A stretch of 64,000 nt of DNA from Rhizomys pruinosus (taxonomy: Eukaryota; Chordata; Mammalia; Rodentia; Spalacidae). The stretch spans positions 212,775 through 276,774 of the forward strand of contig VZQC01008777.1 of the NCBI GenBank assembly GCA_009823505.1. Reading direction: 5' to 3'. Positions 48,296-62,985 of this stretch are shown one piece after another (the stretch's first letter is position 1; every line of letters begins with the position of its first letter). Under the pieces are notes generated by a model. The model did not search any database. It was not told where the DNA came from and saw only the letters and a program-made list of their open reading frames with translations. A program made the position numbers and the translations under genes.

Positions 48296-48335
48296 AGACA
48301 GACAGACAGACAGACACACACACACACATACACAC
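48296..48335. repeat. (CAGA)n(CA)n simple repeat
   Basis: CAGA units passing into CA units. Confidence 0.9.
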
Positions 48336-48719
48336 TATCTCGTTCTTTCTTTGAACAAGCTTTCTGACATTTGACAGATGATAGCCGCCAGGGAAGGAAA
48401 GAAGAATGATGTTGCCACAGTTAAGATGGCGTGGAAACTTGCCTACACACATTCTCTTGAAGGGCCTGATGTGCTCTTTCCCCAACTTCAGCTTGATCCC
48501 AACAGCTATACAGAACCTTGGTGTGCACTCTTGCACACAAGAACAGGAGATGATGAGTGTCTTTCTTAGCACACAGTTCTGGAGTTGGAAAAATTCAGTG
48601 TGTCGGGGGAGCTCTTGCATTCTAAGATTAATCTAGCAACATTGGGCCTGCACTTTTTAGAAGGAGTTGAATGGGTTTAGCAGTACCTGCTTCTCAGATG
48701 TACTGTGTCTCCCCACTTC

Positions 48720-48720
48720 N
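48720..48720. other. single ambiguous base (N)
   Basis: The only N in the window, about 400 bp before the suspected assembly error at 49131. It marks uncertain consensus here. Confidence 0.99.
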
Positions 48721-48989
48721 ATAAGGTGACAGCCCTTATCCTTACTACTTGCTTACAATTCCTATTAAGCTGTTATAACTGTGATTTGGGAGACATAGTT
48801 GTACAGAATATGCTAATCCTCTCTTCAGGTTTTATTTCATGCTGCCCTTTAATCTTTCAGACATACTGCCAGCCACACCCACTCTTTTGGATGACCCTTT
48901 CTGGAATAGTAAATTCTGGCATCAAGTTCATCTCACTTTCTGCTGTGGAGAGACCACAGACTAATTTGGTTCCCAATAAGAACATAGCA

Positions 48990-49160
48990 AGCTGGGCGTG
49001 GTGGCACATGCTTTTAATCCTAGCACTGGGAGGCAGCGGCAGGCGGAATCTTAGTGAGTTCAAGGCCAGCCTGGTCTACAGAGTGGCTCCAGGCCAGCTG
49101 GGCTCAGGGAGGACCCTGTCTTGAAAGACCAAAAAAAAAAAAAAAAAAAAAAAAAGAAAA
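48990..49160 (+). mobile_element. B1 SINE
   Basis: GCTGGGCGTGGTGGCACATG start with several single-base losses late in the body. 5' flank AAGAACATAGCA (48978-48989) recurs after the second poly(A) at 51062-51073, which is the true 3' flank. Confidence 0.9.
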
Positions 49161-51026
49161 GAAAAAAAAAAAGAAACAGTTTTTTTTTTAATTTTTTTTT
49201 TTTAATTATTTGTTTTATGTGTTTTATGTGTATGAATGTATTGCCCGCATTGTGTGAGTGGACCCCTGTCATGCAGCATCATGGAGAGGTCAGAGGAGGG
49301 TGTCAGATTTAACCCCTGAGACATGACGTTATGGAGGAATAATGTAGCCTATCATGTGCGGTGGTGGGAATTGAACCCAGTTCCTCGTGCAAGATCAATG
49401 CAGCCCTCCTAACTGCTGATCCCTCTCTCAACCACTGGACATGGATTCCTTAATTGTCAGCTTGCTTCTGGGTTCTTCCCTTTCCTATGTCATACCACTG
49501 AGTAAAGTTTAAGTCTTTATTTGTCATGGAACCTGTTGCTCTTCTTCCTAGTCTTGGAAAAATTATTTGGTTTTAACCTAAAAGATCCCTTTATTTGCCT
49601 CAGCTTTTCCGAGATAGGATATAGCTTCCTTGAATATTTCAGTGCAGCTTCTTTTTTCCCATTGAAACCTCTGATGTGCAGTGCGCCATGCCTCATGCTC
49701 CTACACACAAGCCATTAGCATCACAGCGAGTAAAGAGAACGCTATTCATGACCATTTGACTCAGCAATTTAACAACCTTAAGATGCCAACAATAGCAGAC
49801 CATGGACAAGTAAATACATTGATACAAAAGTAACTTCTAAGTCATTCTTATCTCATGCACCATTATCTTGTTCAAGTCCCGGCATTGGCAGGGCAGGGAG
49901 GGGGAGGATTCTGTGGTACAGACAGGCATACAGCTTCCACATTGGATAATCCTTTGTCCTAAAGATTTTAGAAGACATACCTGATTGCACATTATTTTTT
50001 TCCTTTTGTGACGTTTAGAGTAGCATAGGTTATGAATTAGTATGCCTAGGTTACTGAATAGCTATGCCTATTGCTGTCTCAGTATTTTCTTGCCACATAT
50101 GTTGCATATTGTCTTCATTGATGAATATGTATCATATCATTTTAGATTCCATTATTTCATCATAGGAAAAAATATTCTCAGAATATAGCAAAACATGGTA
50201 GAAACTCCACTTCAAGAAGTTATTATAGCACCAGGCATTGTGGCTGTCACCACTTGTAATACTAGCACTTAGTACTTGCAAAGGGACGTGTATCTCTGGT
50301 TAAGGCCAAGCCTGAGTACTTCACATAGTTGACGCTTTCCAAGGACAAGCACGAGGGCTAACAGTACACCTCATTTCCAAAAATGAAAATTCTATAATAT
50401 GCTGAGACAATGACTGGATGGGATTGTAACTATTCACTAAATTGAGCACCACTTTTCATACGCGATGATCTATTATTTTTTTTCTATAGAGATCATAATC
50501 CTACTCAGATGCATTTCATCGTATCTATCCTGCTCACCTCTCCTCTCTCCCCTGCGGCTGATCTCTCTCTGGCTTCTCGCATCTCGCTCGCTTATTATAT
50601 AGTATAATTAAGTAGGTAGATATGATTAATATTACACCACACACACACAACACAACCATAACACAGGAGCACAAACACAAACCACACCACACACACACAC
50701 ACACACCACACGGAACTTCAACGTTGCAAATGTGTTTCCCATGCCTAGATTTTGTAGTCTGTTATATGGACAATGAAAGGCAGAACCACATACATCTTCT
50801 CAGTGGACTTAAAACCTAGGATCTATGACTCCCTTTAATCTGTGAGTCTATTGAACTTTTGTCCAGGTCACATTCCTCAGGCTAGTACCATCCATCAAAG
50901 TGCTGTTTGGACATTCTCAAGTCACCAAAGATAAAGGGCACTTGTTTAACAAATTGTCCACTGGATGTAGGAATTTAGGGTTGTGAGAAAGTTGTGGACC
51001 ATGTATGTTTACCCCTGCTTTCCCCA

Positions 51027-51029
<3 letters not shown>
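49131..51029 (+). repeat. tandem copy 1, error-rich, probable artefact
   Basis: About 1.9 kb matching 51030-52803, starting and ending at the B1 poly(A). Some parts are identical (49520-49680), while others are full of scattered 1-3 base insertions and broken dinucleotide arrays. It contains a B2 (minus, 49180-49440) and a B1 (50228-50378), both garbled. See findings. Confidence 0.85.
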
Positions 51030-51057
<28 letters not shown>

Positions 51058-51079
51058 GAAAAAGAACATAGCAGTGAGT

Positions 51080-51320
51080 TTAAAGTTTTTTTAAATTATT
51101 TTGTTTATTGTTTTAGTTTTATGTGTATGAATGTATTGCCTGCATATGTGTGAGTGGACCCCTGTCATGCAGCACATGGAGAGGTCAGAGGAGGGTGTCA
51201 GATACCCTGGAACTGACGTTATGGAGGAATATTAGCCATCATGTGGGTGGTGGGAATTGAACCCAGGTCCTCTGCAAGATCAGCTAGCCCTCCTAACTGC
51301 TGAGCCCTCTCTCCAACCCT
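51080..51320 (-). mobile_element. B2-type SINE
   Basis: Reverse-complement B2 (GTGGTGGGAATTGAACCCAG, AGCCCTCTCTCCAACCC) inside tandem copy 2. Confidence 0.85.
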
Positions 51321-52072
51321 GGACATGGATTCCTAATTGTCAGCTTGCTTCTGGGTTCTGCCCTTTCCCTAGGTCATTACCACTGAGTAAAGTTTAAGTC
51401 TTTATTTGTCATGGAACCTGTTGCTCTTCTTCCTAGTCTTGGAAAAATTATTTGGTTTTAACCTAAAAGATCCCTTTATTTGCCTCAGCTTTTCCGAGAT
51501 AGGATATAGCTTCCTTGAATATTTCAGTGCAGCTTCTTTTTTCCCATTGAAACCTCTGATGTGCAGTGCGCATGCTCATGCCTACACACAAGCATATACA
51601 CACAGAGAGAAAGAGTATTCATGACCAGCTAGCAATTTAAAATAAGAGAAAATAGCAGACCATGGACAAGTAAATACATTGATACAAAAGTAACTTCTAA
51701 GTCTTCTCATCTCATGACCATTACTTGGTTCAAGTCCAGGCATGTTGGAGGGCAGGGAAGGGGAGGATTCTGTGGTACAGACAGGCATACAGCTTCCACA
51801 TTGGATAATCCTTTGTCCTAAAGATTTTAGAAGACATACCTGATTGCACATTATTTTGCTCTTTTGTGGTTTAGATAAGCATAGGTTATGAACTAGCTAT
51901 GCCTAAGGTTATGAACTAGCTATGCCTATTGCTGTCTCAGTATTTTCTGCACTACATTGATATTGTCTTCATTGATGAATATGATCTATCAAAGATTCCA
52001 TGTATTTCAGAATTAGAAAAAATTCAGAATATAGCAACAGTGGTAGAATATCCACTTCAAGAAGTTATTATA

Positions 52073-52208
52073 GCCAGGCATTGTGGTGTACACTTTGAAT
52101 CCTAGCACTTAGTTGGCAAAGGGAGCTGTATCTCTGTGTTTAAGGCCAGCCTGGTATACATAGTTGAGTTCCAAGACAGCCAGGAGCTACACAGTACAAC
52201 CTCATTTC
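52073..52208 (+). mobile_element. B1 SINE, old
   Basis: GCCAGGCATTGTGGTGTACA start and GGCCAGCCTGGTATACATAG core. Confidence 0.85.
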
Positions 52209-52372
52209 CAAAAATGAAAAAATAATAGCTGATAAATGACTGGAGGGATTTAAACACTAAATGAGCACCACTTTCAAAGGATGTATCTATTTTTTTTTTT
52301 GTCTAGAAATAAGGAGATCATAACTCCTACCTTCAGTGGCATTTCATGGTTCTATCTTTCTTGTTCTCTTTT

Positions 52373-52390
52373 CTCTCTCTCTCTTCTCTT

Positions 52391-52448
<58 letters not shown>

Positions 52449-52456
52449 TACACAGG

Positions 52457-52485
<29 letters not shown>
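52373..52485. repeat. (TC)n(TA)n(CA)n compound simple repeat
   Basis: Three dinucleotide arrays in a row. In tandem copy 1 (50540-50710) the same place is scrambled. Confidence 0.95.
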
Positions 52486-52491
<6 letters not shown>

Positions 52492-52803
52492 CTTCAAGTG
52501 CAAATGTGTTTCCCATGCCTAGATTTTGTAGTCTGTTAGATGGACAATGAAAGGCAGAACCACATACATCTTCTCAGTGGACTTAAAACCTAGGATCTAT
52601 GACTCCCTTTAATCTGTGAGTCTATTGAACTTTTGTCCAGGTCACATTCCTCAGGCTAGTACCATCCATCAAAGTGCTGTTTGGATATTCTCAAGTCACC
52701 AAAGATAAAGGGCACTTGTTTAACAAATTGTCCACTGGATGTAGGAATTTAGGGTTGTGAGAAAGTTGGGGACCATGTATGTTTACCCCTGCTTTCCCCA
52801 TGT

Positions 52804-53524
52804 TAAGTAAGCTAAGGATGACCTCACCACAAAAGTTTCCTGAGAAATGACCAAAGGAGTAAGAACAGGACAATCCTGGCTGCTGTGATCTCAATGAGGA
52901 AGTAGAAATCATTTGCAAGTACTTTGAGGTGAGTTCCACCTCAATATCTGAACACACAGGGAAGATACCGTGTCTTATTGAAGATCCATTTCTTTACAAG
53001 GATTATGGTAAGGACCCAAAGATCATATATATCAAGTTATTTGTCTTCAGATGCATGTTGAAGTTTCAGTAAATGAAGGACATGCTGTCATGAAGGAAGC
53101 TCAATTCTTGATTAGAAATCTTTATAATACTAAACTAAAAGAACATCCCGACTAAAAGAACACATAGTAATTTCTGTGAGGTTTTAATAACATTTGTGAG
53201 ATATATGTTGGATATTCAAGTATGATAGTAAATAAAACCAATAGCATATGTTATTTGCAGACCATTAAAATCCCTTGCAGTGTGTTAAGAGCTTTGTAAT
53301 TTAAAAGGAAGGCAACATTATGCCTCAAGTTTATGGACAAGAAAACAGAGTTTGTGCATTCAGAATCAGCATCATCATATGTTTGGTAAGTGTTAAATAG
53401 GAACTCAAGTTCAAGTCGGCCAGACAATGGGTTTAAAGCCCCTAAGCTTCTATGCTTTCCACAAATTCATGAATACAAGCTATACAAGTTATTATCCCAC
53501 AAAAGGTCTTTCTGGACACAATAA
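52804..53524. other. intergenic, downstream of Gabrb2
   Basis: Unique-looking sequence between the clean tandem copy and the proposed Gabrb2 poly(A) site; it could be 3'UTR if a later site is used. Confidence 0.5.
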
Positions 53525-54862
53525 AATCACAGATAGAATTTTTAATTTTTATTTATATTTCTTAGCTCAAGAATTACACAGTAGTCAACATTATTTTATA
53601 TTTACATGCTGAAACTGGCTGCAGTAAGTTTAAATTCAAGAAAATAATTCTTATGTGCTATTCATTTATAATCATCTTTTTTTTTTACTACCTTTTGTAT
53701 CCCAGAGATTTTAGTAGTCCTGTTTGTAGAAAGACATGAAAATAGATGCAATGATATCCACTCGTGTTCTGTGTTTTCTAGCCACTGGAAGGTGTGCATT
53801 GTGCATGTTAAGAAAGGCTACAAGGTCATTAGTAAGGCTGATAATCACTACATTGTGAAGAATCTGGAATATTACTTTTTAGAAAAGGACGGTTCAGAAC
53901 TATGCAGGAATAATACTCATAACAGAACTCTTTAAACACCCATGCAAAGAAAATTTTGAATCGTATGGAATTTAAATTATAGGTGACTTTGCTTGAGTTA
54001 ATTATATCTAAAATGGCCATGGTTGAACTATAGCTATTGAGCTGAAATTAAAATAAATGAAAAGGAATACAGATTGGTGGAAATGTTGACTTATTTCAAA
54101 TGTTGCATTGATACAGACATGGCATCAGATTTGATCTACGACAAGTAATGACATTTTGCTTTGGAATGCAACATGAAGTTTTGATTTTCACCATTTTAAA
54201 TATTTGTTACAAGAGCACTTCTTAAAGTAAATTAAAATTTGATGTAGATTTTGCTCATATCTACAGAAAATTTCCAGTTTAAATTTCCAAAATCTAAAGC
54301 TGTTTAAGAGTGCTGCTCCTCCCCCACCCCATTTTACAAAGATCAATGTGTTCAGGGCAGTATCTGAATTTGCTTTCTGTTGACTCCTTACTAATTTTTT
54401 CTTTTAAATAATCTTCCCAGTGCTTTTGGAAAGCATTTTTAAAACTTTGGTGTGAAGCAGTGTCTTTTTCCCCCCATTTCCCTTTTTATTTCCTTTCCTT
54501 TTGAAAAATAATTCTGGAGTCTTTGGTTGAAAGGAACAATACTATCTAAAGATAAAATACTACTATATATTAAAAAAATTTTAGCATGCATTATATGTAC
54601 GAAATTCCTGGAGCTAGTATGAATGAACATTTTTATTTTCTGTAGTGCTGCTACAAACTTCTGGTTTTGAAAACTGAAATGTAACTTGCAAACATTGGCT
54701 TCTTTTACTTTGATATATGAAACTTTATTAAAAATAATGAGCTCTCCTTTCTCCCATTTGCCAATTCTAAAGCTATCTCTTGTTTGTTAATAAAATGAAA
54801 AAAATGCTATGTTTTTCCCACAGAAAGTGAGAAAACAGAATTTACAAGCAGGAAGTGGAAGA

Positions 54863-54899
<37 letters not shown>

Positions 54900-57800
54900 T
54901 TCATGTTTGTGTATGTATTTATGCATTGTGTGTGTGAGATAGCAATGGAAACCCTTCTGTCTGGGATTCCCAAATAATTTATGCAAAAGGGTGTTTAAAT
55001 TACTCTGCTGGGGCACTCCAGTAAATATACTTAGTAAAAAATAAATAGATAAAATTAAGACAAAAACCCTAAACAATTATTTGTATCTATTGACTATTCA
55101 TTTACAGCATCTTTAATTATTTACATAATGTAACACATCAATGGAAGCCATAAACAGAATTAGTATGTTGCCTTACCATAAAATACAAATTAGGAGTTAA
55201 AAATATTTAAGAAATCTTTTTTTTAAATATTTACACACACTCATTGAAAGTTGTGGGTGCCACATAACAGACTCTGTACACTTAGCAAAATGGTGTGATT
55301 GCTACAGTTGTGTTTTGCACTAATCAACATGGTAGGGTTCAGTTTCTATATTTTTATTTATTTATTTTTGTTTCCTCACAAGAGGTAATTTTTTCCATTT
55401 ACTTAAGATATTTTGTTTATAAACCACCAATGAATAATGTTGTCTTAAAAAGAGAGCATGTGGAGAGGCAATGTAAGAACTAGTTGACATTTGATATTGA
55501 GGTACAGTACTATTGTAGTGTCAAACTGTGCAATGGTTCTTAGAAACTGTAGGCATTGATTTGCTGATAGAGAAATGCTCAGTACCCTGTATTACTTGTT
55601 TCAAGATGGTGACTGGTGATTGCTAAATTAAAAAATACTCATATACAGGTTTAATGAAAGAAACAACTCACGTTAGCTTATTCCTTGTATTTCCTGACAT
55701 ATTAATTCATACATATGGATGTGTGTTTACATGGATTTATATATACACATATACATGTAGATATGTTATAAGACCTGTCTGTGTTGATATTTTCAGTTTT
55801 TGTTCTTGAACATGAAGTTAACCATAAGACTGTAACACAGTGACCTACAAAATGGAAATTGTCTTAGTTGCCAATTTAAAGCAGGTCTTGCCTGAAAATA
55901 AACATATTCATTTCTCATTAGGCATTTCATTGCTCTGTTGCTATATCTTGTGCTTTTGTAAGCTGACAGATCATTGTTGTGTGTGGTCCTAATGCTAGAA
56001 TGTAGTGTCTTTTGGTTTATAAATCATTATTATTATTATCATTATTATTATCATTTTACTTAACATTGCTCTTGTAGAAATGAGAAGAGAGAAGGTCTAG
56101 ATGGCACTGCTTGAGTCTTATTCCCTGTTGTTAAACTGTAGTAGAAAGAACTGTAACATTCCTATGCAAACACATGGGTATGTTGCATGAGATTTCATTT
56201 CTGAAGTGCATTTCATACCTACAAGCAGTCATGTACAATATGTATATATATACACAGATTGAGTTCAAAGATGTTGTTTAGACTGTGCATTTTAGAGTCA
56301 GAATTTCCCTATGTAATTCTCAAAGATGGAAAAACACCTTAATTGCTGGCTATCTGGTTATTGTATAATCAAAAGGAAAAAAATCTATACATATGTATAA
56401 ACTGATAGCAATGCCATCTCAGAATTTCCAAAGCAAATAGTTGTGGTCCTTTAAGTGCTGGGTAACAAGCCGAATGATCTTCCCAGAGTTTCCTGGCCTA
56501 GCACCCTTTCCTGCATTCTAATTCAACTAAATATGTAGCTTTAGAGTAAACTCTATATGGACTGTATTTTTTTATCAGACAGCATGAGTCAGTGTTTTTC
56601 TACTTACATGGTTATTGAGGGCCAATATATGGTTTTCACTCTGGGCATTGGTACCAAGGTCCCATCTTTTTTTCACTATCTATTTCTAGTTACTCTGCAT
56701 CACTGAGAGCATTAATGTGTTCCCTGGTCATCTGCATTTGAGTCTCATGCTGTGAAGATGCTTCCCTACACTTTGATCTAGATTTGCTTTCTTGACGTCA
56801 CTGGACATCGAAAATTTTGTTATAATCATAAATGACAACATCAATGATTTTTATGGCTTTTATGGAAATTGCAAATAAGAGCCTAAACTTAGGCTCTGAA
56901 TTATTGTTAGAAAACCCTTTCCAGAATGGCATATTATAGGTGTGCCCCTGAGTTGATTGTTTTACTTGCTCCTGTTATTTCTACTTAAACTACATTCCCT
57001 GGTGACAAGGGGCAGGCACTTCTATTAGTGTAATCCTCAGAAATGTTGTCTAGGGCAACATGTCACTGGGGAAACTTGAGGAATCTTCACTAGGTACAGG
57101 GGAAAATTCTTGGTCATATACGAAATCCTATAATTCATAACTGTTCAAATACACAATCAAAAATAGGAGCCAGGATTCCAAATGATGCTTTAAAAATTAC
57201 TACCATTTCATCTTGGGGAAAAGTAAATAATAAACTTTGAAAAAAAAACCTTACTGACCTCCACTTGTTGGAATGGAAGGACAAAATAATTCTATAATAT
57301 TCCAAGTTTATGAATCTCAAGGGGAAGAAAATATATACACTTTATTTGCAGGATTCTATAAGTCTTGGCCTCTATACATTACTAGGGACCCAACTATGGA
57401 AAGAGAAGTTTGTTGACCATTTTAAAAATAGAAATAGCCAAGTCATCCTCTGAGAGAAAGGTCAGTCAGAACCAAATTTTACAGAAAACTTAGCAATTCA
57501 TTATTTTCTATATGAAAAAGGCAAAATATGAGCCTGCTACTGATACAAATGAAATATGTTAGCTTATTATCTTTCTGTCCAACATGTGAATGCATATGTC
57601 CAATTAGTATAGAAAGAAGCACAGTGACATAATTGGAGGAGAATCAAAGCACTACATCAAACCAGGCTGATTGTCAGTTAGCTGGTCTTCTACAATATCA
57701 ATTACCATGGGTTTGTTCTAACCATTTTTCCACTAGTTTCCATACATTGCTTGATTAGATAAATTTCAGTATGTACAATGTAAGCACCCCTAAAATTACC

Positions 57801-59025
57801 AAATGCAATGAACCCATGAACTCTTTTTGTGCATGCACATACTTTGTAATATTGCTTACTTTAGAAAATACCTGACACATAATAAAAGCCAATTCACTCA
57901 ATCCCTGCAAAGCCTCACCCTGTCTGTCTCCTAAGTATATAATAAGAACTTTTTAAGCAAGAGAAGCTGAAGAGGACCATTAATCCTTTAGAGCTGTGAA
58001 CAAATCCTCCTTTTGAGATACTTTATTAAATCCAAAAATAAACTTACAAGGAAATGATGTAAAGACAGCTGACACTGTCTGAGAAAAATGACCTGTTCAT
58101 CTGTGCTCCATATTTGACTATTTAGAATGATTCTCAATCAAACTATCTAAGCTACCTCTAATTCCCTTCACTTGTCTATTTAGTAGTTAGGTGAATGATA
58201 AAACATCCTTTTAGGTATGCTGCCTAAGCTTGTAAGGTTGGAGAATAAATCCCCTGGTTCTCTATTCTTTGTTACTGGATGTTGTGTATAGACCAGATGC
58301 TGGGTGGCACTGATAAGGGTCATGTTTGCTTACTTGCTTTATTTTTTTAACAACTGACATTTCTGAATTTTCAATTGTGCTCTGCATTGCTAACTCTTAT
58401 TTTAACCACCTAGGAAATAACTTTTTAGCATGAAAGTAAATTTTGTCTGCCATGCAAATTCCACTCAAAATTCTGCCTCTCTGCAAATGCCAAAGTGAAA
58501 GACGTCTTAGTTGGTTCTTTGTATGCAATCAAATGGACTCCTTTATGCAGTTTCCCGAGTCTCTTCCTTGACCCCCTTACTCTGCCTCTCTATCCTGATT
58601 TTGCTCAAAATACATGAGAAACTACTGACCCATGTCACCCTTAAGAGAGCAGTTGGAAATGACCATGTCTCAGAGAATTGACTGACGATGCTATTGAGCC
58701 TTCTAACAATGTCTTCTAGACAATTATTTCCCTTTGAGTAGGCTGTATACTAAACAGATAATGCAGAACATTTTTGAACACTCGGCTTGCCAACATGTAT
58801 ACAAATCATTTGTATTGTTAACTGGAAAACCACAAGGACCTTAGTGTATTCAGTACTTAGTAGAAGCAACCTAAATGGTATGAAATGGACCACAGGATAG
58901 GCCAGCAACTAAGTTATTTTAGCATCACTTTTGTCCTTGATTGATGTGTTTTCCAAGTCCTACATCAGGCTGTACAACTGATTGGAGGAGGAATCTAGTC
59001 CTTGCTTCCGACTGGAGGCTGTGGT
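53525..59025 (-). other. Gabrb2: Gabrb2 3'UTR (extent inferred)
   Basis: The sequence after the Gabrb2 stop codon is AT-rich and has no SINE, L1 or LTR for over 5 kb, in sharp contrast to both sides, as expected for a long conserved neuronal 3'UTR. I recall GABRB2 mRNAs of about 7 kb with a coding part of 1.5 kb, which predicts a 3'UTR of this size. A minus-strand AATAAA at 53548-53553 would place cleavage near 53525-53535. Other AATAAA motifs, for example the overlapping cluster around 55350-55370 and ones near 54486 and 54632, could give shorter forms. Within it are a TG array (54863-54893) and an ATT array (56024-56053). The true end is not proven. Confidence 0.6.
53548..53553 (-). promoter_or_regulatory. 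candidate distal Gabrb2 poly(A) signal
   Basis: AATAAA on the minus strand inside an AT-rich stretch, about 5.5 kb after the Gabrb2 stop codon. It is chosen because of the expected mRNA length and because recognisable repeats resume below about 52.8 kb. AT-rich DNA makes chance matches common. Confidence 0.35.
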
Positions 59026-60480
<1,455 letters not shown>

Positions 60481-60482
60481 CA

Positions 60483-60640
60483 GCCAGGCGTGGTGGCACA
60501 CGCCTTTAATCCTAGCACTTGGGAGGCAGAGGCAGGTGGATCTTTGTGAGTTCAAGGCCAGCCTGGTCTACAGAGTGAATTCCAGGACAGCTGGGGCTAC
60601 AGGGAGACCCTGTCTTGAAAAGACAAAAATAAATAAATAA
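60483..60640 (+). mobile_element. B1 SINE, young
   Basis: Complete GCCAGGCGTGGTGGCACACG B1 with an (AAAT)n-like tail, in the Gabrb2 intron and antisense to the gene. Confidence 0.95.
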
Positions 60641-60693
60641 ACATTGGTATGTTTATTTATTTATTGAGGGGCAGAGAAGAGAAGAAAGAAGTC

Positions 60694-60845
60694 GGCAGAG
60701 TGGCAAACCCGAAAGGCCCTCTGCACAGGATCAGAGAAGGCAAACAGGTGCTCTCTGTAATCCTTAGGTTAAGAAATAGGCAGAGTGACAAATCTGAGAG
60801 GTCCTCTGCACAGGAGCAGGGAAGATAGATGCTCCTCAGGTCACA
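60694..60845 (+). repeat. two imperfect tandem units of 85 bp
   Basis: GGCAGAGTGGCAAACCCGAA... at 60694 and GGCAGAGTGACAAATCTGAG... at 60779 share the CCTCTGCACAGGA core. Confidence 0.8.
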
Positions 60846-60994
60846 AAAAAGAAAAGAGATTCTTGTGTCTTATTTGATTAATTTCTTCGCCGCTTTTGTG
60901 ACCACCCACTTCAGGAATTGAACCTGCTGGAGCAGGTAACCATGAGGTACTTGGTGTGCACGGTAAGCATTTGAATATAATTTCAATGTCACTT

Positions 60995-62985
60995 GAAGAT
61001 ATGCCAGACTTCAAACTATATAACAGGGCTATAGTCATAAAACAGCTTGGTACAGTCACAAAAACAGGCATGTAGACCAATGGAACAAAACTGAAGATCC
61101 AAACTTGAGCACATACAATTTCAGCCACCTCATATTTGACAAAGGGGCCAAAAAGACTCAATGGAGGAAAGACAGCATCTTCAGCAAATGGTGTTGGTAA
61201 AACTGGATCACCACTTGTAGAAGAATAAAATTAAACCCCTACCTCTCACCCTGTATAAAAGTCAACTGCAAATGGATCAAAGACCTCAATGTGAAACCCG
61301 AAAATTTGAAGGTAATAAAGAAAACCCACAGAGTGGGAGGAAACCTCATCACTGATACATCTGACAGAGCATTAACATCCAGAATATATAAACTACTCAA
61401 AAAACAAAGACCTAAGAAAACAAATGACCCACTCAAGAGATGGAGTAAAGAGACTTCAGAAGTGAGGAAATAAAAATGGCTGAGAATCATCTGAAAAGTG
61501 TTCCACATCATTAATAATGAAGGAAATACAAATTAAAACCACTTTAACATATCATCTCACTCCAATAAGACTGGCTAAGATCATCAAAACAAAAGACACC
61601 AAATGCTGGAGAGGATGTGGGGAAAAGGGAACACTCATCCACTGCTGGTGGGGATGTAAACTCATACAGCCACTATGGAAAGCAGTGTGGAGAACCTTAA
61701 AGGACTCAAAATGAGTGTACTGCCTCCCCCAGTCATACCACTCCTGGGTATATATCCATAAGACTCATCCTACCGCAAAGATACATGCACATCTATGCTT
61801 ATTGCAGCTCTTTTCATAATAGTGATGAGCTGGAACCAACCCAAATGCCCCTCACCTCAGCCAATGAGTGGATAGAGAAAATGTGACACATCTACACAAT
61901 GGAGTTCTATGCAGTAGTAAAGAAAGATGACCTCACGAACTTTGCAGGTAAATGGATGGAACTAGAAGGCATTATGCTAACTGAAGTAACACAGTCCCAG
62001 AAAAACAAATGGGGAATGGTATCCCTCATCTGTGGATGCTAGCACCAAATACTTAGTAGGAAGGCAAATTGAGCAATACATATATATATATATATATGTA
62101 TACATATATATGTATATATACATATATATATACATATATATATGTATGTATATATACATATATATGTATATATAATACTTAGGAATCTCAATGTCTACAT
62201 TCAATATATACATATACATATGTATATATGTATATTTTATGTAGTTTTTTCTTTTATCTGAAAGCAACTGTACCATTATAATGTGAATAACTTAATGGGA
62301 TCTAGAATTAACCTACCACTTATTTTCAGACTTCATAATTGTGGTATATGGGGGTAGGGTACATATGCATACTTTAGAGTAATAAAAATTAAAGGGGAAA
62401 ATGTGAATTCCAAAAATGGTTACCCTCATTTGTGAATGCTAACACCAACTCCCCAGTTGAAAGGTAAGCTGAAAAATAATATTGTTATATTTATTTTTAA
62501 CTGAAAGCAACTGTGCTGTTATAATATGAATCTCTTAATGGGCTCTAGAATTGACTTACCATTTATTTTCAGACAGTAATTACTGTATATAGGTAGAAGG
62601 TACATATTCCTATCTTGGAGTAATATAAAATTAACAGGGGAAATGTGAATACTTAGACATATTCTGGAATTAACATACAGTTTATTCTCAGAGGTAATAA
62701 TTTTGATACATATGTGATAGTTATATAGGCATATGTTGGAGCAATACAAAGGGGAGGGAACAACAACATAAAGACTGGGCCAAAGAACTGGCTGATAGAG
62801 TTAAATTTTTCCCCAAACAAGCTTCTGCAGTGAAAAATTTTAGAAAGACAGAAAAATTCAAGACATGTATGGCAGAAGGCATGAGCTGGGGTGGGGTAGG
62901 GGGCAGGGAGAGGGGAATGTGTCTAAATTGTACTGAAGGCTAATGTATGAAATACATAAATCATCTATGAAAGTATTAAAAAAGA
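60995..62985 (+). mobile_element. 5'-truncated L1 with rearranged 3'UTR
   Basis: End of ORF2 ([19 protein letters not shown], frame broken) to about 62040, then a TA-rich block, then two to three repeated 3'UTR units (62250-62760), then the normal L1 3' end with G-rich stretch (62890-62925) and A-rich tail. It lies in the last Gabrb2 intron, antisense to the gene. Confidence 0.85.
62078..62240. repeat. TA/TATG-rich block
   Basis: Alternating TA and TATG units, interrupted by non-TA sequence at 62175-62205 that recurs inverted at 63290-63316. Confidence 0.9.

Larger units (their letters stand above)
51030..52803 (+). repeat. tandem copy 2, clean version
   Basis: Clean counterpart of copy 1. 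After the A-run comes AAGAACATAGCA, the true target-site duplication of the B1 at 48990. It holds a B2 (51080-51320), a B1 (52073-52208) and a compound simple repeat (52373-52485). Confidence 0.9.

Noticed and set aside
49521..51624. Two nearly identical 65- and 72-codon ORFs starting MSWNLLLFF, considered as a duplicated gene
   Set aside because: They are the same sequence in the two copies of the probable false duplication and have no family resemblance.
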